Shown here in pieces: positions 1 through 9,281 of a stretch of DNA of 64,000 bases. The notes beneath the pieces are model-generated. The model was not told where the DNA came from. It did not search any database and saw nothing but the letters and a program-made list of their open reading frames with translations. Source of the stretch: Pseudomonas nunensis (GTDB taxonomy: Bacteria; Pseudomonadota; Gammaproteobacteria; Pseudomonadales; Pseudomonadaceae); assembly GCF_024296925.1 (NCBI RefSeq), contig NZ_CP101125.1:2730501-2794500 (forward strand), in the 5' to 3' direction. Positions within the stretch are counted from its first letter, which is position 1, and each line of letters starts with the position of its first letter. The position numbers were made by a program, and so were the translations under genes.

Positions 1-157
1 GGTCGGTGTGCTCCACCCACTGGATGACCGACAACAGGTACGTGATCAGCGCTACAAAGAAAACCGCGCTGATTGCACCTACGCCAAGCGGCAAACTGAC
101 GTTGCGGCTCAGGAGTTTACGGAAGCGTTGCTCGTCAACCGAAGACGCAGAGGTCAT
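1..157 (-). CDS. Sensor histidine kinase, N-terminal part (gene runs off the window)
   Basis: Only the first ~52 codons are present. The product begins MTSASSVDEQRFRKLLSRN, followed by one strong hydrophobic segment (about residues 22-42) and then IQWVEHTD. A short cytoplasmic head, one membrane anchor and the start of a periplasmic helix fit the beginning of a CHASE3-type membrane sensor kinase. The gene is divergent from a receiver-only response regulator about 260 bp away, which supports a signalling role. An in-frame ATG at 214 would add 19 residues (starting MGPFWGKLL); I prefer 157, but neither start has a strong ribosome binding site. The kinase core lies outside the window, so the call rests on the head and the neighbour. 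Confidence 0.55.
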   Translation of the reverse strand, partial: MTSASSVDEQRFRKLLSRNVSLPLGVGAISAVFFVALITYLLSVIQWVEHTD

Positions 158-421
158 GGGGAAGGCCTTGTCGAACTGTTGAAAACCAAGGAGTTTGCCC
201 CAAAACGGCCCCATTGATCTAATTTTCTGACTGCTTTGTTAGCAAATTCCAGCAATTAACTGCTCTTGATCAATGCCGCGCGTTATCCTTGCCTATTGTT
301 GTACAGCGATTGTTTTTTGCATCGGGTCGGGAACTTGTCGGGGTCTTGCATTTACTCAAGCAAGAGACCGGCGATTTCGATCGACCGCCGACCCGTAAAT
401 CCACCATTGAGAGCCCCTACT

Positions 422-781
422 ATGTCCTCCAACGCGTCCATCATTCTTGTCGTCGAAGACGATGCCATCGTGCGCATGCTGATCGTCGATGTGCTGGAGG
501 AACTTGAATTCAAGGTTCTCGAAGCAGATGGCAGCGAGCAAGCCCTGGAGTTTCTCAATGACGAAGACCAGTACATCGACCTGATGATGACCGACGTCGG
601 CCTGCCAGTGATGGATGGACGTGAACTGGCCACCCAGGCGCGGATGCTGCGCCCCGAACTGCCAATCCTGTTTGCCAGCGGGTATGCCGAAAGCATCGAC
701 GTGCCGGCGGGCATGCAGGTGATTGGCAAACCGTTTTCGATTGACCAGTTGCGGGACAAGGTAAAGGGCATGCTGGCTTGA
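422..781 (+). CDS. Single-domain response regulator (CheY-like receiver)
   Basis: A 119-residue protein made of one receiver domain and no output domain. The acidic pocket D13-D14, phospho-acceptor D58 (in TDVGLP), S86 (in FASGY) and K103 (in GKPF) are all in place, so phosphorylation should be possible. It probably relays phosphate within a multi-component pathway, or from the divergently encoded kinase at the window start. The reading frame is open upstream to 266, but the receiver fold begins right after the ATG at 422 (MSSNASIILVVEDD). The FASGYAE/GKPF pattern is typical of receivers associated with hybrid kinases. A hairpin at 919-960 lies downstream. Confidence 0.85.
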   Translation: MSSNASIILVVEDDAIVRMLIVDVLEELEFKVLEADGSEQALEFLNDEDQYIDLMMTDVGLPVMDGRELATQARMLRPELPILFASGYAESIDVPAGMQVIGKPFSIDQLRDKVKGMLA

Positions 782-918
782 GTGTTCAAATACGCTGAGG
801 CTTCATCGCAACAACGATTGTCAGGATTCTCCAGACACGTATCCGCATCATGTGCCGCCTGAACTTGACGGCATGCCGTTTTGCAACACACTGCCCGTCC
901 CCCAAACTAACAAACCAG

Positions 919-960
919 CACACGACAATTCCGGAATTGATTAATCCGGGATTGTCGTGC
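919..960. terminator. Strong inverted repeat, possible terminator
   Basis: The arms GCACACGACAATTCCGG and CCGGGATTGTCGTGC pair almost perfectly around an AT-rich loop. No clear U-tract follows, so this may be a hairpin rather than a canonical intrinsic terminator. It is the only structure I see in the 331-bp gap between the response regulator and the next gene; the rest is AT-rich and presumably carries the promoter of the 986-residue protein. Confidence 0.5.
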
Positions 961-1112
961 CTGTTATTACTTCAACACTCCAACTTGGAAACAATCCGTC
1001 GAAGTAACTTGCTAGCCATAACTAACGCCAGATAATAACTTGCCCCTCAGCAGCGCACCGCTGCTTAATTAAAACACTTCACACCTATAACAAAACCGTT
1101 CAAGGATTGAAC

Positions 1113-4073
1113 ATGACCATGCTTAGCTTTTCGGCTGAATTAAAAAACGCCGACGAAAAAACCGCCATCATCGCAAAGATGACGGCACTGGAAAAACTAT
1201 ACCCTGCAAAGGTCACGATAGATGATCTGCTGGTCCCGCGCCTAATGGGATCTTCCTTGGATATTGCACACGAGAAAGAGCGCAGCGTACTGCTGGACAT
1301 GATGAGCAGTCCCGAATTCATGCTTGTACGGCAGCTGTTCAGCATTCCCGAAGGTGCCATCCTTTACTGTGATACGAACAGAAACTTTTATATGAGTGTC
1401 GGTACTCAACGCAGAAATCTTGCACCGATCATGGATAACAACAGTTATCTAAGCCGCCGACTTGATGAACTATCCCTATTGGCGGAAAACTCTGGTGGCT
1501 GTGTCTATGCCGGCGCAACTATCAGCGTCGACCAATGGCATAACTTCCATGGAGTTCCGTTCCCAGAGCATTTAAAGCAGCATTTGGCAACGATCAAGCC
1601 TCAACGCTTCCCTCGAGCAAAAGGCGTTGTGCTCGGCAACTACATGGCCTTATTGGATCAACAATCGCCATCTTCTCTAACCCTGACCGACGCACAACGA
1701 TCCCGACTCCAGCCTCCGAAAACACTGGATGAAACAATGCTCTATCGTCTACTGGATCGCTCACGTACAGCGCAGGCTATCCGCTTCGATGCGCGCTCGG
1801 CGCTGGAATCGGGTTTGAAAAGCTCCAGGGCCAAGAGTCACGCACGTGACATTCTCAACAGTGTCGAGTGGTACGGTTCCGGCTTCGGGCAGACGGCATC
1901 GGATGAAGACCTGAACCTGCTGCTGATGGCGCGCATCCTGCTCGACATCAACCCGGCCATCGGGCAAGAGCTCGAAGAGCATCGACTGTTCGGGTTTGAG
2001 CTTTATTACCCTGGCTACGTCGAACTGAACCGCGAGCAGGTACTGCGCAAGTTTGAGGAGCACTTGATTGCCCAGGGCAAGGCCGATGCCCTGACGGCAC
2101 CGGTGATCGCCCACCTGTTACTCGCCACCTGTGCTCCCGAGTGCGTGGTCAAGGATATTCCCGACTCGCTACCGTTGGGCTCCACGGGTTGGGCAACTTT
2201 CGTGAACGCCGCAGCGTATATCGAAATGCTCTCGCCGGGAGCCTGCTGCGTCATGACTTATAGAGACGTGATGTATTTTGCTGATAGCTATTTGACCGGC
2301 GCCAGGCAAGACACTCTTTACTGCAGCTTGATGGTCAAGCCGATGCTGAATTGGGCGGCGATGAACAATTTGATCCCCTACAGCGCCGAGGGGGATTACA
2401 ACGCGCAACATTTGATCGACGCCAGTGGCGCGCACGATCGATACATTGATCAGATGACAGCCGCTACCCAGGCCCTGAGTACGCCGTTGCCAACGCGAGA
2501 ATCCGTGGCTCGTAAAGAACTTGAACGGGTTATCCCGTATGCGGCCCGCGATATCGACAGAAAGAGCATCCGTGAACATATCCTGCCGGACCTCGCCCAG
2601 CAAAACGCAAAACGCCCTTTCCAATATTCTGTGCTGGACTTGTACCAGTCAGACGACCTGTTACAGAAAAACGGTAATGGCTCTTTCTCCTGGAATTTTT
2701 ATCACGACCGCACTATCAACTGGCTGGACGATGCAACCCTGCTCAAACGCCTGGGCACGGTGACATCCTTGTTTCCACCTGCGTTCGACAGCTACTACGA
2801 TTCCCTGCAAAAAGCTCTGAATACCAACCTGAGGGTTGCCCTTTCGCGGCTTCCGATGAAGGAGCGTATCGCGTTTGAATATGGTGCCGTTTACCTGTAC
2901 CTGGTCCGCATGCGCGACAACCAGCCGCGCATCGATGAAACACCTGAAACCCAGGAAAGAGCCAGGGCGCGTTACGGCGTCGTGATCAGTTCGACCTATA
3001 AGGGCCACACGAGCAGTTACGAGTTGTTCACCATCCGGGCACTGTTGCAAAAACAACCGGCGCTGGATGGCCTGTTCAACGATCCCGCCAATCGGTACCA
3101 ACGGCGCCTGTCGGAAAAAGAGGCACGCCGGGTGGCCTATATGGGCGGCTCCGGGACAACCTACGATAAGGATGAACTGTGGAGCGGCGTCCGTTCGCAG
3201 GACAAGGATGTGTTTTTCGGCGGGCACCTGCCGTTGGATGAAGCCGCCTACTTCACCGGTTCCCTGCCGCGAAACACAGTCAGCGCATGGTTATTGCTAG
3301 AAAAGGATTGGCGCTCGTTGCAATCCGAAATTACCGGGCCAACCAAGCGTAGCCCCATGGAAACCTTCAACTCTCCACGAGTTGAGATGTTGTTCAAAGC
3401 AATACTTGAACGCTGCCCTGTCGCAACCCGGGATGAGTTGTACGAAACCGCCAAAGGCATCTCCATACTGGAAGCGCAACGACAACAGTCCTCGGACCAA
3501 CTTCATCAAGTCCTGAACCTGATTATTCCGTTCAAAGGCTGCATTGAGGACATCACCTCCGGCGATCCCGAGCGCGAGGCGGCGGGTGCGCTCAGTTGTG
3601 TATTCGACGGCATAGCGGTGATGGGCGCGGTGTTGGGCGCTGCACCCAAGATGCTGTCGATTGCCGCCAGGACCGGGTCAGCTTCGTCTAAAGCATTCAG
3701 CTTCGCCAAGGCCGGCTCTGCGTTTGTCACTTCGTTGATCAACCCTTTGGATGGCATGCCGGACTTGGTCAACAAGGGCAGCAAGCTGCTGCACAAGGGT
3801 AATGTTTTGCTTTCGAAGAGGGGTCGACGCGCAGTCAGCGATGCGGTGGAAAACCTGAGACAAGGCAACTCTGTCGATGAATCGGCACAGGCGCTCAAGG
3901 CCCTGACATTTCCGGATGTCAAACGGGTGCAATGGATCGGACGCGATGATGCCGACAGCCTGTTCAACCTGCTGATTATAAAAAGAGGCAGCGACTGGTA
4001 TTCGCTGGACTTGAATACCTTGCTACCCCGAGGCCCGAAACTGTCGCAAACGCAGTTACAGTTTGTAGCGTGA
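1113..4073 (+). CDS. Large uncharacterised protein (986 aa), possibly toxin-like
   Basis: I do not recognise a named domain. The ATG at 1113 is preceded by AAGGA at a good distance, so I prefer it to the TTG six bases upstream. There is no signal peptide. The protein is mostly helical and charged. A glycine/alanine-rich hydrophobic stretch at about residues 825-880 (from FKGCIEDITSG into AVMGAVLGAAP) resembles the segment that precedes the C-terminal part of very large Pseudomonas toxin-like proteins. That resemblance is from memory and is inference only. The first ~700 bp look more AT-rich than the rest, which may indicate a mosaic origin. The gene stands alone, followed 99 bp later by a glycosyltransferase. 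Confidence 0.6.
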   Translation: MTMLSFSAELKNADEKTAIIAKMTALEKLYPAKVTIDDLLVPRLMGSSLDIAHEKERSVLLDMMSSPEFMLVRQLFSIPEGAILYCDTNRNFYMSVGTQRRNLAPIMDNNSYLSRRLDELSLLAENSGGCVYAGATISVDQWHNFHGVPFPEHLKQHLATIKPQRFPRAKGVVLGNYMALLDQQSPSSLTLTDAQRSRLQPPKTLDETMLYRLLDRSRTAQAIRFDARSALESGLKSSRAKSHARDILNSVEWYGSGFGQTASDEDLNLLLMARILLDINPAIGQELEEHRLFGFELYYPGYVELNREQVLRKFEEHLIAQGKADALTAPVIAHLLLATCAPECVVKDIPDSLPLGSTGWATFVNAAAYIEMLSPGACCVMTYRDVMYFADSYLTGARQDTLYCSLMVKPMLNWAAMNNLIPYSAEGDYNAQHLIDASGAHDRYIDQMTAATQALSTPLPTRESVARKELERVIPYAARDIDRKSIREHILPDLAQQNAKRPFQYSVLDLYQSDDLLQKNGNGSFSWNFYHDRTINWLDDATLLKRLGTVTSLFPPAFDSYYDSLQKALNTNLRVALSRLPMKERIAFEYGAVYLYLVRMRDNQPRIDETPETQERARARYGVVISSTYKGHTSSYELFTIRALLQKQPALDGLFNDPANRYQRRLSEKEARRVAYMGGSGTTYDKDELWSGVRSQDKDVFFGGHLPLDEAAYFTGSLPRNTVSAWLLLEKDWRSLQSEITGPTKRSPMETFNSPRVEMLFKAILERCPVATRDELYETAKGISILEAQRQQSSDQLHQVLNLIIPFKGCIEDITSGDPEREAAGALSCVFDGIAVMGAVLGAAPKMLSIAARTGSASSKAFSFAKAGSAFVTSLINPLDGMPDLVNKGSKLLHKGNVLLSKRGRRAVSDAVENLRQGNSVDESAQALKALTFPDVKRVQWIGRDDADSLFNLLIIKRGSDWYSLDLNTLLPRGPKLSQTQLQFVA

Positions 4074-4172
4074 TCGCTCTCAGGGAGGTCACCGCCTCAC
4101 GTTTCTGGGTTCCTGTGGTTTAATTGCGCCCTTTTGCTCCACCCCCATCGTCCGCCGCAAAGGAACACGTTC

Positions 4173-5489
4173 ATGAGTCAGCCCACAACCAAAGTCCTGG
4201 TCATTGGTTACGTCTGGCCCGAACCCCGCTCTTCGGCGGCCAGTGGGCATGTGATGCAGATTCTCGAGACATTTTTGCAGGAAGGTTGGGACATCACGTT
4301 CAGCAGCCCGGCGGGTGTCGGCGAGCATAAGGCCGACCTCGCCGCGCTGGGTATCCGGGAATGTGCGATCGAGCTGAATAACAGCAGTTTCGACGCCTTT
4401 ATCAGCGAATTAGCCCCGGATATCGTGCTGTTCGACCAGTTCATGATGGAAGAACAGTTCGGCTGGCGCGTGGAGAAACACTGCCCCGACGCGTTGCGCG
4501 TGCTGGAGACGTCCGACCTGCAAAGCCTGCGGCACGCCAGGCACCAGCGGCTCAAGGACCGTTTGAAGGCCAGCAGCGACGAAAACGACTTCAGCGATCT
4601 GTTTGCTCCGGCGTTGCGCGAGGAATTCGAGTTGATGGCCGGCACGGACCTCGCCAAACGCGAGATTGCCGCGCTGTATCGCTGCGACCTGAGCCTGATG
4701 ATTTCACCGGTGGAAATCGAGTTGCTGGTCGACCAGTTCAAGTTGCCACGGGACTTGCTGCACTGGTGTCCGTTAATGCCCGACATGCCGACAACGGCCC
4801 ACACGGCGTTTGAAGATCGTGCGCATTTTCTCAGCATCGGCAACTTCCGCCACGCGCCGAACTGGGACGCGGTGCTCTGGATGAAAAACTCGGTGTGGCC
4901 GTTGATCCGTCAACAATTGCCCGGCGCGCAACTGCATCTTTACGGCGCCTACACCCCGCCCAAGGCCACGGCCCTGCACAATCCGGCGCAGGGCTTCCAC
5001 ATCATGAACTGGGCGGAGGATGCGTTGCAGGTGATGTCAGCCGCGCGAATCTGCCTGGCGCCGCTGCGGTTTGGCGCAGGAATCAAGGGCAAAATCGTCG
5101 ACGCCATGCTCTGTGGCACGCCCACCGTAACCACGCCGATTGGCGCTGAGGGCATGAGCGACGGGCTGCCGTGGCCGGGTGTTATTGCAGAGTCAGCCGA
5201 AGCGCTTGCCGCTGCGGCTGTTGCGCTGTATCAGGACAAGACGTTGTGGACCGAAGCTCAGGAGCATGGCGACCAATTGCTGGCGGCCCAGTACCGCCAA
5301 TCGCAACACGGCCCGGCGCTGATTGAGCGCTTGCAAGCCTGTCGTCGTGACTTGGCCGAACGGCGTCGCGACAACTTCACTGGCGCCATGCTTCGCCATC
5401 ATGCGCACAAAAGCACGCAGTACATGGCGCAGTGGATCGAGGCGAAAAATCGCCACATCGAGTCATCCGTTTCGGATTCTCGTGGGTGA
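4173..5489 (+). CDS. Glycosyltransferase (GT-B fold, family 1/4-like)
   Basis: A 438-residue protein. Its N-terminal Rossmann half begins KVLVIGYVWPEPRSSAASGH. The C-terminal donor-binding half carries FLSIGNFRHAPNWDAVLWM and the signature LAPLRFGAGIKGKIVDAM followed by CGTPTVTTPIGAEGM, typical of GT4-like enzymes that use nucleotide-activated sugars. The acceptor cannot be predicted. The C-terminus is helical and charged. The ATG at 4173 has AAGGAA 8 bp upstream; the upstream extension of the frame lacks such a site. It lies between an orphan large protein and a PI-PLC-like gene, so context does not assign it to a polysaccharide cluster. Confidence 0.82.
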   Translation: MSQPTTKVLVIGYVWPEPRSSAASGHVMQILETFLQEGWDITFSSPAGVGEHKADLAALGIRECAIELNNSSFDAFISELAPDIVLFDQFMMEEQFGWRVEKHCPDALRVLETSDLQSLRHARHQRLKDRLKASSDENDFSDLFAPALREEFELMAGTDLAKREIAALYRCDLSLMISPVEIELLVDQFKLPRDLLHWCPLMPDMPTTAHTAFEDRAHFLSIGNFRHAPNWDAVLWMKNSVWPLIRQQLPGAQLHLYGAYTPPKATALHNPAQGFHIMNWAEDALQVMSAARICLAPLRFGAGIKGKIVDAMLCGTPTVTTPIGAEGMSDGLPWPGVIAESAEALAAAAVALYQDKTLWTEAQEHGDQLLAAQYRQSQHGPALIERLQACRRDLAERRRDNFTGAMLRHHAHKSTQYMAQWIEAKNRHIESSVSDSRG

Positions 5490-5642
5490 TTTTTGACGTG
5501 AGGTAGCTGGCTTAACGCTATGTTTATGTGGATGTTTCTGCACATTGATTAATCCAGTTCCGTCTTCTAGGCTTTGGTCACGAATCAATCAAATCTCGCT
5601 CCCACGGACAGGGAGCCGAGCCAAAGGCAGGAGCCTTGGAAC

Positions 5643-6509
5643 ATGCCCAACACCCCCACTTCCAATGTCGACAAGCAACGCTGGATGAGTAAAGTCCCCG
5701 ACATTGACCGTTTGAAACTCACCGACCTTATCTGGCCCGGCACGCACAACTCGGGCATGGACAAGAAAGCCCGCAATTATGAGGTGATCCTGGGCAACTG
5801 GACCACCTGCCAGAACGATTCGTTTGCCTGGCAACTGGCCAACGGGGCCCGCGCCTTCGATCTGCGCCTGGGTTACCGCGCGGGCTCCCCCCACGGTACG
5901 TTCTACTTCCATCACAACGGCTACCAATCCCTGCGGGTGCTGGGTGAACTGATCGACGCGGTGAATGATTTCCTGGATCGCAACCCGGATGAATTCATCA
6001 TTCTCGACTTTCATCAGTTGCGCGACGGTAACCGGCACTTCGATTTTGCGCAGTTCAACGATGTGCTGACGCAACGCCTCGGGGCGCGAGCCATCTCCCC
6101 CGAAGACGAAGACAAGACCCTGGGCGAACTCAAGGCTGCCAGCAGTAAAAAACGCCTGATCATGGCAGCCAGTGGTTCCGTGGAGCTGGACATTGACGTG
6201 TTCTGGATACGCGTTCCCCATCACTGGAGTGGCACGCGACTGACTGACATCAGCGATCTGCGCTCGCATATCGTTCGAACCCTGGAAGCGCCCCGCCGCG
6301 ACGATTACTTCTGGTCACTGACCGCCACCAGCTACTCATTCCTCGGTGGGCCGGTGGACATCAAGCAGCACATCAATGAATGGTTTCATTCGTCGCTGGA
6401 CTGGGTGACCCGCTGCAGCATCATCAGCACCGACTTTTTCGATGAGTCCGAGATCGTCGGTTACTGCTGGGTTGCCAACAGCATGAAGGCAGCACCCAGG
6501 GTGTCTTGA
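5643..6509 (+). CDS. PI-PLC X-domain phospholipase-like protein
   Basis: A 288-residue protein with the bacterial phosphatidylinositol-specific phospholipase C X-domain layout: WPGTHNSG with the first catalytic His (H35), RAFDLRLG (residues 70-77) for metal or substrate binding, and FHHNG with the second His (H90/H91). FIILDFHQLRDGNRH follows as the third barrel motif. It would cleave phosphoinositides or glycosyl-phosphatidylinositol by acid-base catalysis. No signal peptide is visible, so either export is non-classical or the protein acts inside the cell. Start chosen at 5643 because GCAGGAG lies about 9 bp upstream. Monocistronic. Confidence 0.8.
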   Translation: MPNTPTSNVDKQRWMSKVPDIDRLKLTDLIWPGTHNSGMDKKARNYEVILGNWTTCQNDSFAWQLANGARAFDLRLGYRAGSPHGTFYFHHNGYQSLRVLGELIDAVNDFLDRNPDEFIILDFHQLRDGNRHFDFAQFNDVLTQRLGARAISPEDEDKTLGELKAASSKKRLIMAASGSVELDIDVFWIRVPHHWSGTRLTDISDLRSHIVRTLEAPRRDDYFWSLTATSYSFLGGPVDIKQHINEWFHSSLDWVTRCSIISTDFFDESEIVGYCWVANSMKAAPRVS

Positions 6510-6580
6510 ATCGAGATGCTGGCGCTTTCAGCCGTGAAAGAGGCATCATCAAGTCGCAAAAACAATAACAGTGCGGTGCC

Positions 6581-7486
6581 ATGAGCCGATCAGCCAGAAT
6601 TACCGATCCTTCCTACGAGTTGATGGACGATCACAACGGATTGTCCATCATCTATCGCCAGCATGGTTTTCCCTGCCCGCTGGTGCGCTGGCATTTCCAC
6701 AAGGAATACGAACTGCACCTGATCGTGGCCAGTTCCGGCAAGGTGTTCATCGGCGATTACATCGGCAACTTCTATCCGGAAACCCTGTTCCTGACCGGCC
6801 CCAACCTGCCGCACAACTGGATCAGCCAGGTGGCCGAAGATGAAGTGGTGCCCAAGCGCGACATGCTGGTCAACTTCACTGACGAGTTGTTCGACAGCGG
6901 CCATCTGGTGTTTGCCGAACTCAAGACCCTGACACCGCTACTGGAACGTGCGAAGTACGGCATCGAGTTCCGCTGCAAGCGCACGATCCGCCAGGCCATG
7001 ACCCTGATGCAGCGTATTGCCGACACCAAAGGCGTGACCCGGCTCGGGCATTTCTTCATTTTGCTGGAGTTGCTTGCGGCGTCCGACGATTTCCAGTTGC
7101 TGTCCGGTGCGACGACGGGGCAACTGGCGGATGAGCACAACGTTGACCGCACCAACCGGGCGGTGGACTATATTTTTGCTCACTACGCCCGGGAGCTGCC
7201 GCTGGAAGAAGTCGCCGAGCATCTGGGCATGAAGCCGACGTATTTCAGCCGGGTATTCAAGCAGGCCACCGGGCGCTGTTTCATCGAGTTCGTCAATCGC
7301 CTGCGGATCAGCAAATCCTGCGAACTGCTGGCCGATGGCGACAAACCGGTTACCGATGTGTGTTTCGAGTCGGGCTTCAACAATATTTCCAATTTCAACC
7401 GGCGCTTTCAGCAACTCAAGGGCATGACTCCTTCGCATTACCGGCGGCTGGCGGTACAGCGGTTGACCGAGCAAAACCTCGGTTAA
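6581..7486 (+). CDS. mtlR: AraC-family regulator of the mannitol operon, MtlR
   Basis: A 301-residue AraC/XylS activator. The N-terminal half is a cupin-type sensing domain (HFHKEYELHLIVASSGKVFIGD, about residues 38-60). The C-terminal ~100 residues contain the double helix-turn-helix (VDYIFAHYARELPLEEVAEHL, then SFESGFNNISNFNRRF-like residues ending FQQLKGMTPSHYRR). It sits immediately upstream of mtlE in the same direction, the arrangement described for P. fluorescens, where MtlR activates the mtl genes in response to mannitol, sorbitol and arabitol. Separation from mtlE by a REP hairpin and a 300-bp control region suggests independent transcription. Confidence 0.9.
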   Translation: MSRSARITDPSYELMDDHNGLSIIYRQHGFPCPLVRWHFHKEYELHLIVASSGKVFIGDYIGNFYPETLFLTGPNLPHNWISQVAEDEVVPKRDMLVNFTDELFDSGHLVFAELKTLTPLLERAKYGIEFRCKRTIRQAMTLMQRIADTKGVTRLGHFFILLELLAASDDFQLLSGATTGQLADEHNVDRTNRAVDYIFAHYARELPLEEVAEHLGMKPTYFSRVFKQATGRCFIEFVNRLRISKSCELLADGDKPVTDVCFESGFNNISNFNRRFQQLKGMTPSHYRRLAVQRLTEQNLG

Positions 7487-7495
7487 CCGCCTTTT

Positions 7496-7568
7496 TGTAG
7501 GAGCGAGGCTTGCCCGCGAAGGCAATTTGTCTGATACACCGCCTTCGCGGGCAAGCCTCGCTCCTACA
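7496..7568. repeat. REP palindrome pair (TGTAGGAGCGAGGCTTGCC class)
   Basis: Two inverted copies of TGTAGGAGCGAGGCTTGCCC face each other around a short spacer and form a long hairpin right after mtlR. It probably acts as a transcript 3' end or mRNA stabiliser. The same element recurs at 13.8, 46.2 and 49.3 kb. Confidence 0.9.
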
Positions 7569-7793
7569 AGATCAAAACCAATACGGATTCCATACCGGCC
7601 AATCGCCAGGCAACCGTCCCATACGCCTCTCCCTCCAAACACCAGTGCAAAAAAGTATCGATTCAAGTGTTACGGATGATTTGTCACATCCTCAATTGAA
7701 GGCTGTAATCAGTGCACATTCTTCCTGCCGTCGGAAGACACAAAAACAATAACCGTCCTTCTGTCCCTCCTGGGCTCAGAAAAGGAGTGCACG
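7569..7793 (+). promoter_or_regulatory. Control region of the mtl operon
   Basis: This 225-bp gene-free stretch upstream of mtlE is the expected site of the MtlR-dependent promoter. CAGTGCA occurs twice in direct orientation (7643-7649 and 7710-7716, 67 bp apart); these are candidate activator half-sites only. AAAAGGAG just before the mtlE ATG is a strong ribosome binding site. I could not assign -35/-10 boxes with confidence. Confidence 0.45.
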
Positions 7794-9104
7794 ATGCAAC
7801 CTTCTGTAAAAGCTCTGCTTGCCCTCACCTGCATGACCCTCAGCAGCGTCAGCCTCGGCGCTCAGACCCTGACCATCGCCACCGTCAACAACAGCGACAT
7901 GATCCGCATGCAAAAGCTCTCGAAAACGTTCGAGACCGAGCATCCGGACATCAAGCTCAATTGGGTGGTGCTCGAAGAAAACGTCCTGCGCCAACGACTG
8001 ACCACCGACATTGCCACTCAGGGCGGACAATTCGATGTGCTGACCATCGGCATGTACGAAGCTGCACTTTGGGGCGGTAAAGGCTGGCTGGAACCGATGA
8101 AGGATTTGCCGGCCAGTTACGCCCTCGACGACGTGTTTCCATCGGTGCGTGAAGGTCTGTCGGTCAAGGGTTCGTTGTATGCCCTGCCGTTCTACGCCGA
8201 AAGCTCGATTACCTATTACCGCACCGACCTGTTCAAGGACGCCGGGCTGACCATGCCTGAGCATCCGACCTGGACCCAGATCAGCGAATTCGCCAGCAAA
8301 CTCACCAACAAAGATAAAGAGCAGTACGGCATCTGCCTGCGCGGCAAGGCCGGTTGGGGCGAGAACATGGCACTGATCACCACTGTCGCCAACTCCTTCG
8401 GCGCACGCTGGTTCGATGAGAAGTGGCAACCGGAATTCAACGGTCCAGAGTGGAAAAACGCCCTGAACTTCTACGTCAAGACCATGAAGGATTCAGGCCC
8501 GCCGGGCGCCTCCAGCAACGGTTTCAACGAAAACCTGGCGCTGTTCAACAGCGGCAAATGCGCGATCTGGGTCGATGCCAGCGTCGCCGGTTCGTTTGTG
8601 ACCGACAAGACTCAAAGCAAGGTCAGCGAGCACGTAGGCTTCACTTACGCACCGCACGAAACAACCGACAAGGGCTCGGCCTGGTTGTACTCCTGGGCAC
8701 TCGCAATTCCGACCAGTTCCAAAGCGAAGGACGCAGCAAAAACCTTCAGCGCCTGGGCCACTTCCAAGGAATACGGCGCACTGGTTGCCGAGAAAGACGG
8801 CATCGCCAACGTACCGCCTGGTACCCGAGCTTCGACCTACAGCGACGCGTACATGAAAGCCGCGCCGTTCGCCAAAGTGACCCTCGAGTCGCTGAAAGCT
8901 GCCGACCCGAGCAAGCCGAGCATCAAGCCTGTGCCTTACATCGGCATCCAGTTGGTGACCATTCCTGAATTCCAGGGCATCGGTACGCAGGTTGGCAAGT
9001 CGTTCTCGGCAGCGCTGATCGGCCAGACCACGGTCGATCAGGCCCTTGCCGCCGCCCAGCAAACCACCGAACGTGAGATGAAGCGCGCCGGTTATCCCAA
9101 GTAA
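7794..9104 (+). CDS. mtlE: Polyol ABC transporter, substrate-binding protein MtlE
   Basis: A 436-residue periplasmic binding protein. The signal peptide is MQPSVKALLALTCMTLSSVS-LGA, with cleavage near residue 22-24. The mature part shows the sugar-binding (family 1) pattern: LTIATVNNSDMIRMQ at the start, TEHPDIKLNWV, FDVLTIGMYEA and YALPFYAESSITYYRTDLF. It captures mannitol, sorbitol or arabitol and delivers it to MtlF/MtlG. It is the first gene of the operon and is followed by a large hairpin, which probably allows binding protein to exceed permease. A strong ribosome binding site (AAAGGAG) precedes the ATG. Confidence 0.93.
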   Translation: MQPSVKALLALTCMTLSSVSLGAQTLTIATVNNSDMIRMQKLSKTFETEHPDIKLNWVVLEENVLRQRLTTDIATQGGQFDVLTIGMYEAALWGGKGWLEPMKDLPASYALDDVFPSVREGLSVKGSLYALPFYAESSITYYRTDLFKDAGLTMPEHPTWTQISEFASKLTNKDKEQYGICLRGKAGWGENMALITTVANSFGARWFDEKWQPEFNGPEWKNALNFYVKTMKDSGPPGASSNGFNENLALFNSGKCAIWVDASVAGSFVTDKTQSKVSEHVGFTYAPHETTDKGSAWLYSWALAIPTSSKAKDAAKTFSAWATSKEYGALVAEKDGIANVPPGTRASTYSDAYMKAAPFAKVTLESLKAADPSKPSIKPVPYIGIQLVTIPEFQGIGTQVGKSFSAALIGQTTVDQALAAAQQTTEREMKRAGYPK

Positions 9105-9115
9105 CCCGCGCCCTC

Positions 9116-9241
9116 TGTAGGAGCGATTTTGTGGCGAGGGAGCTTGCTCCCGCTCGACTGCGAAGCAGTCGCAAAGCTTTTGGGGCCGCTTCGCGACCCA
9201 GCGGGAGCAAGCTCCCTCGCCACACAAGCCTCGCTCCTACA
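9116..9241. repeat. Composite REP hairpin between mtlE and mtlF
   Basis: Nested inverted repeats: outer arms TGTAGGAGCGA/TCGCTCCTACA, middle arms GGCGAGGGAGCTTGCTCCCGCT and its complement, and an inner GCGAAGCAGTCGC-type stem. It fills nearly the whole mtlE-mtlF gap. Such structures commonly protect the upstream mRNA from 3' exonucleases. Confidence 0.85.
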
Positions 9242-9281
9242 GTTGATCTTCACCTGCCTGTTCCCAATCGGTTTTAACGCC

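Noticed and set aside
352..891. 179-residue minus-strand frame opposite the response regulator
   Set aside because: Ser-rich antisense shadow of a receiver domain with all conserved residues on the plus strand.
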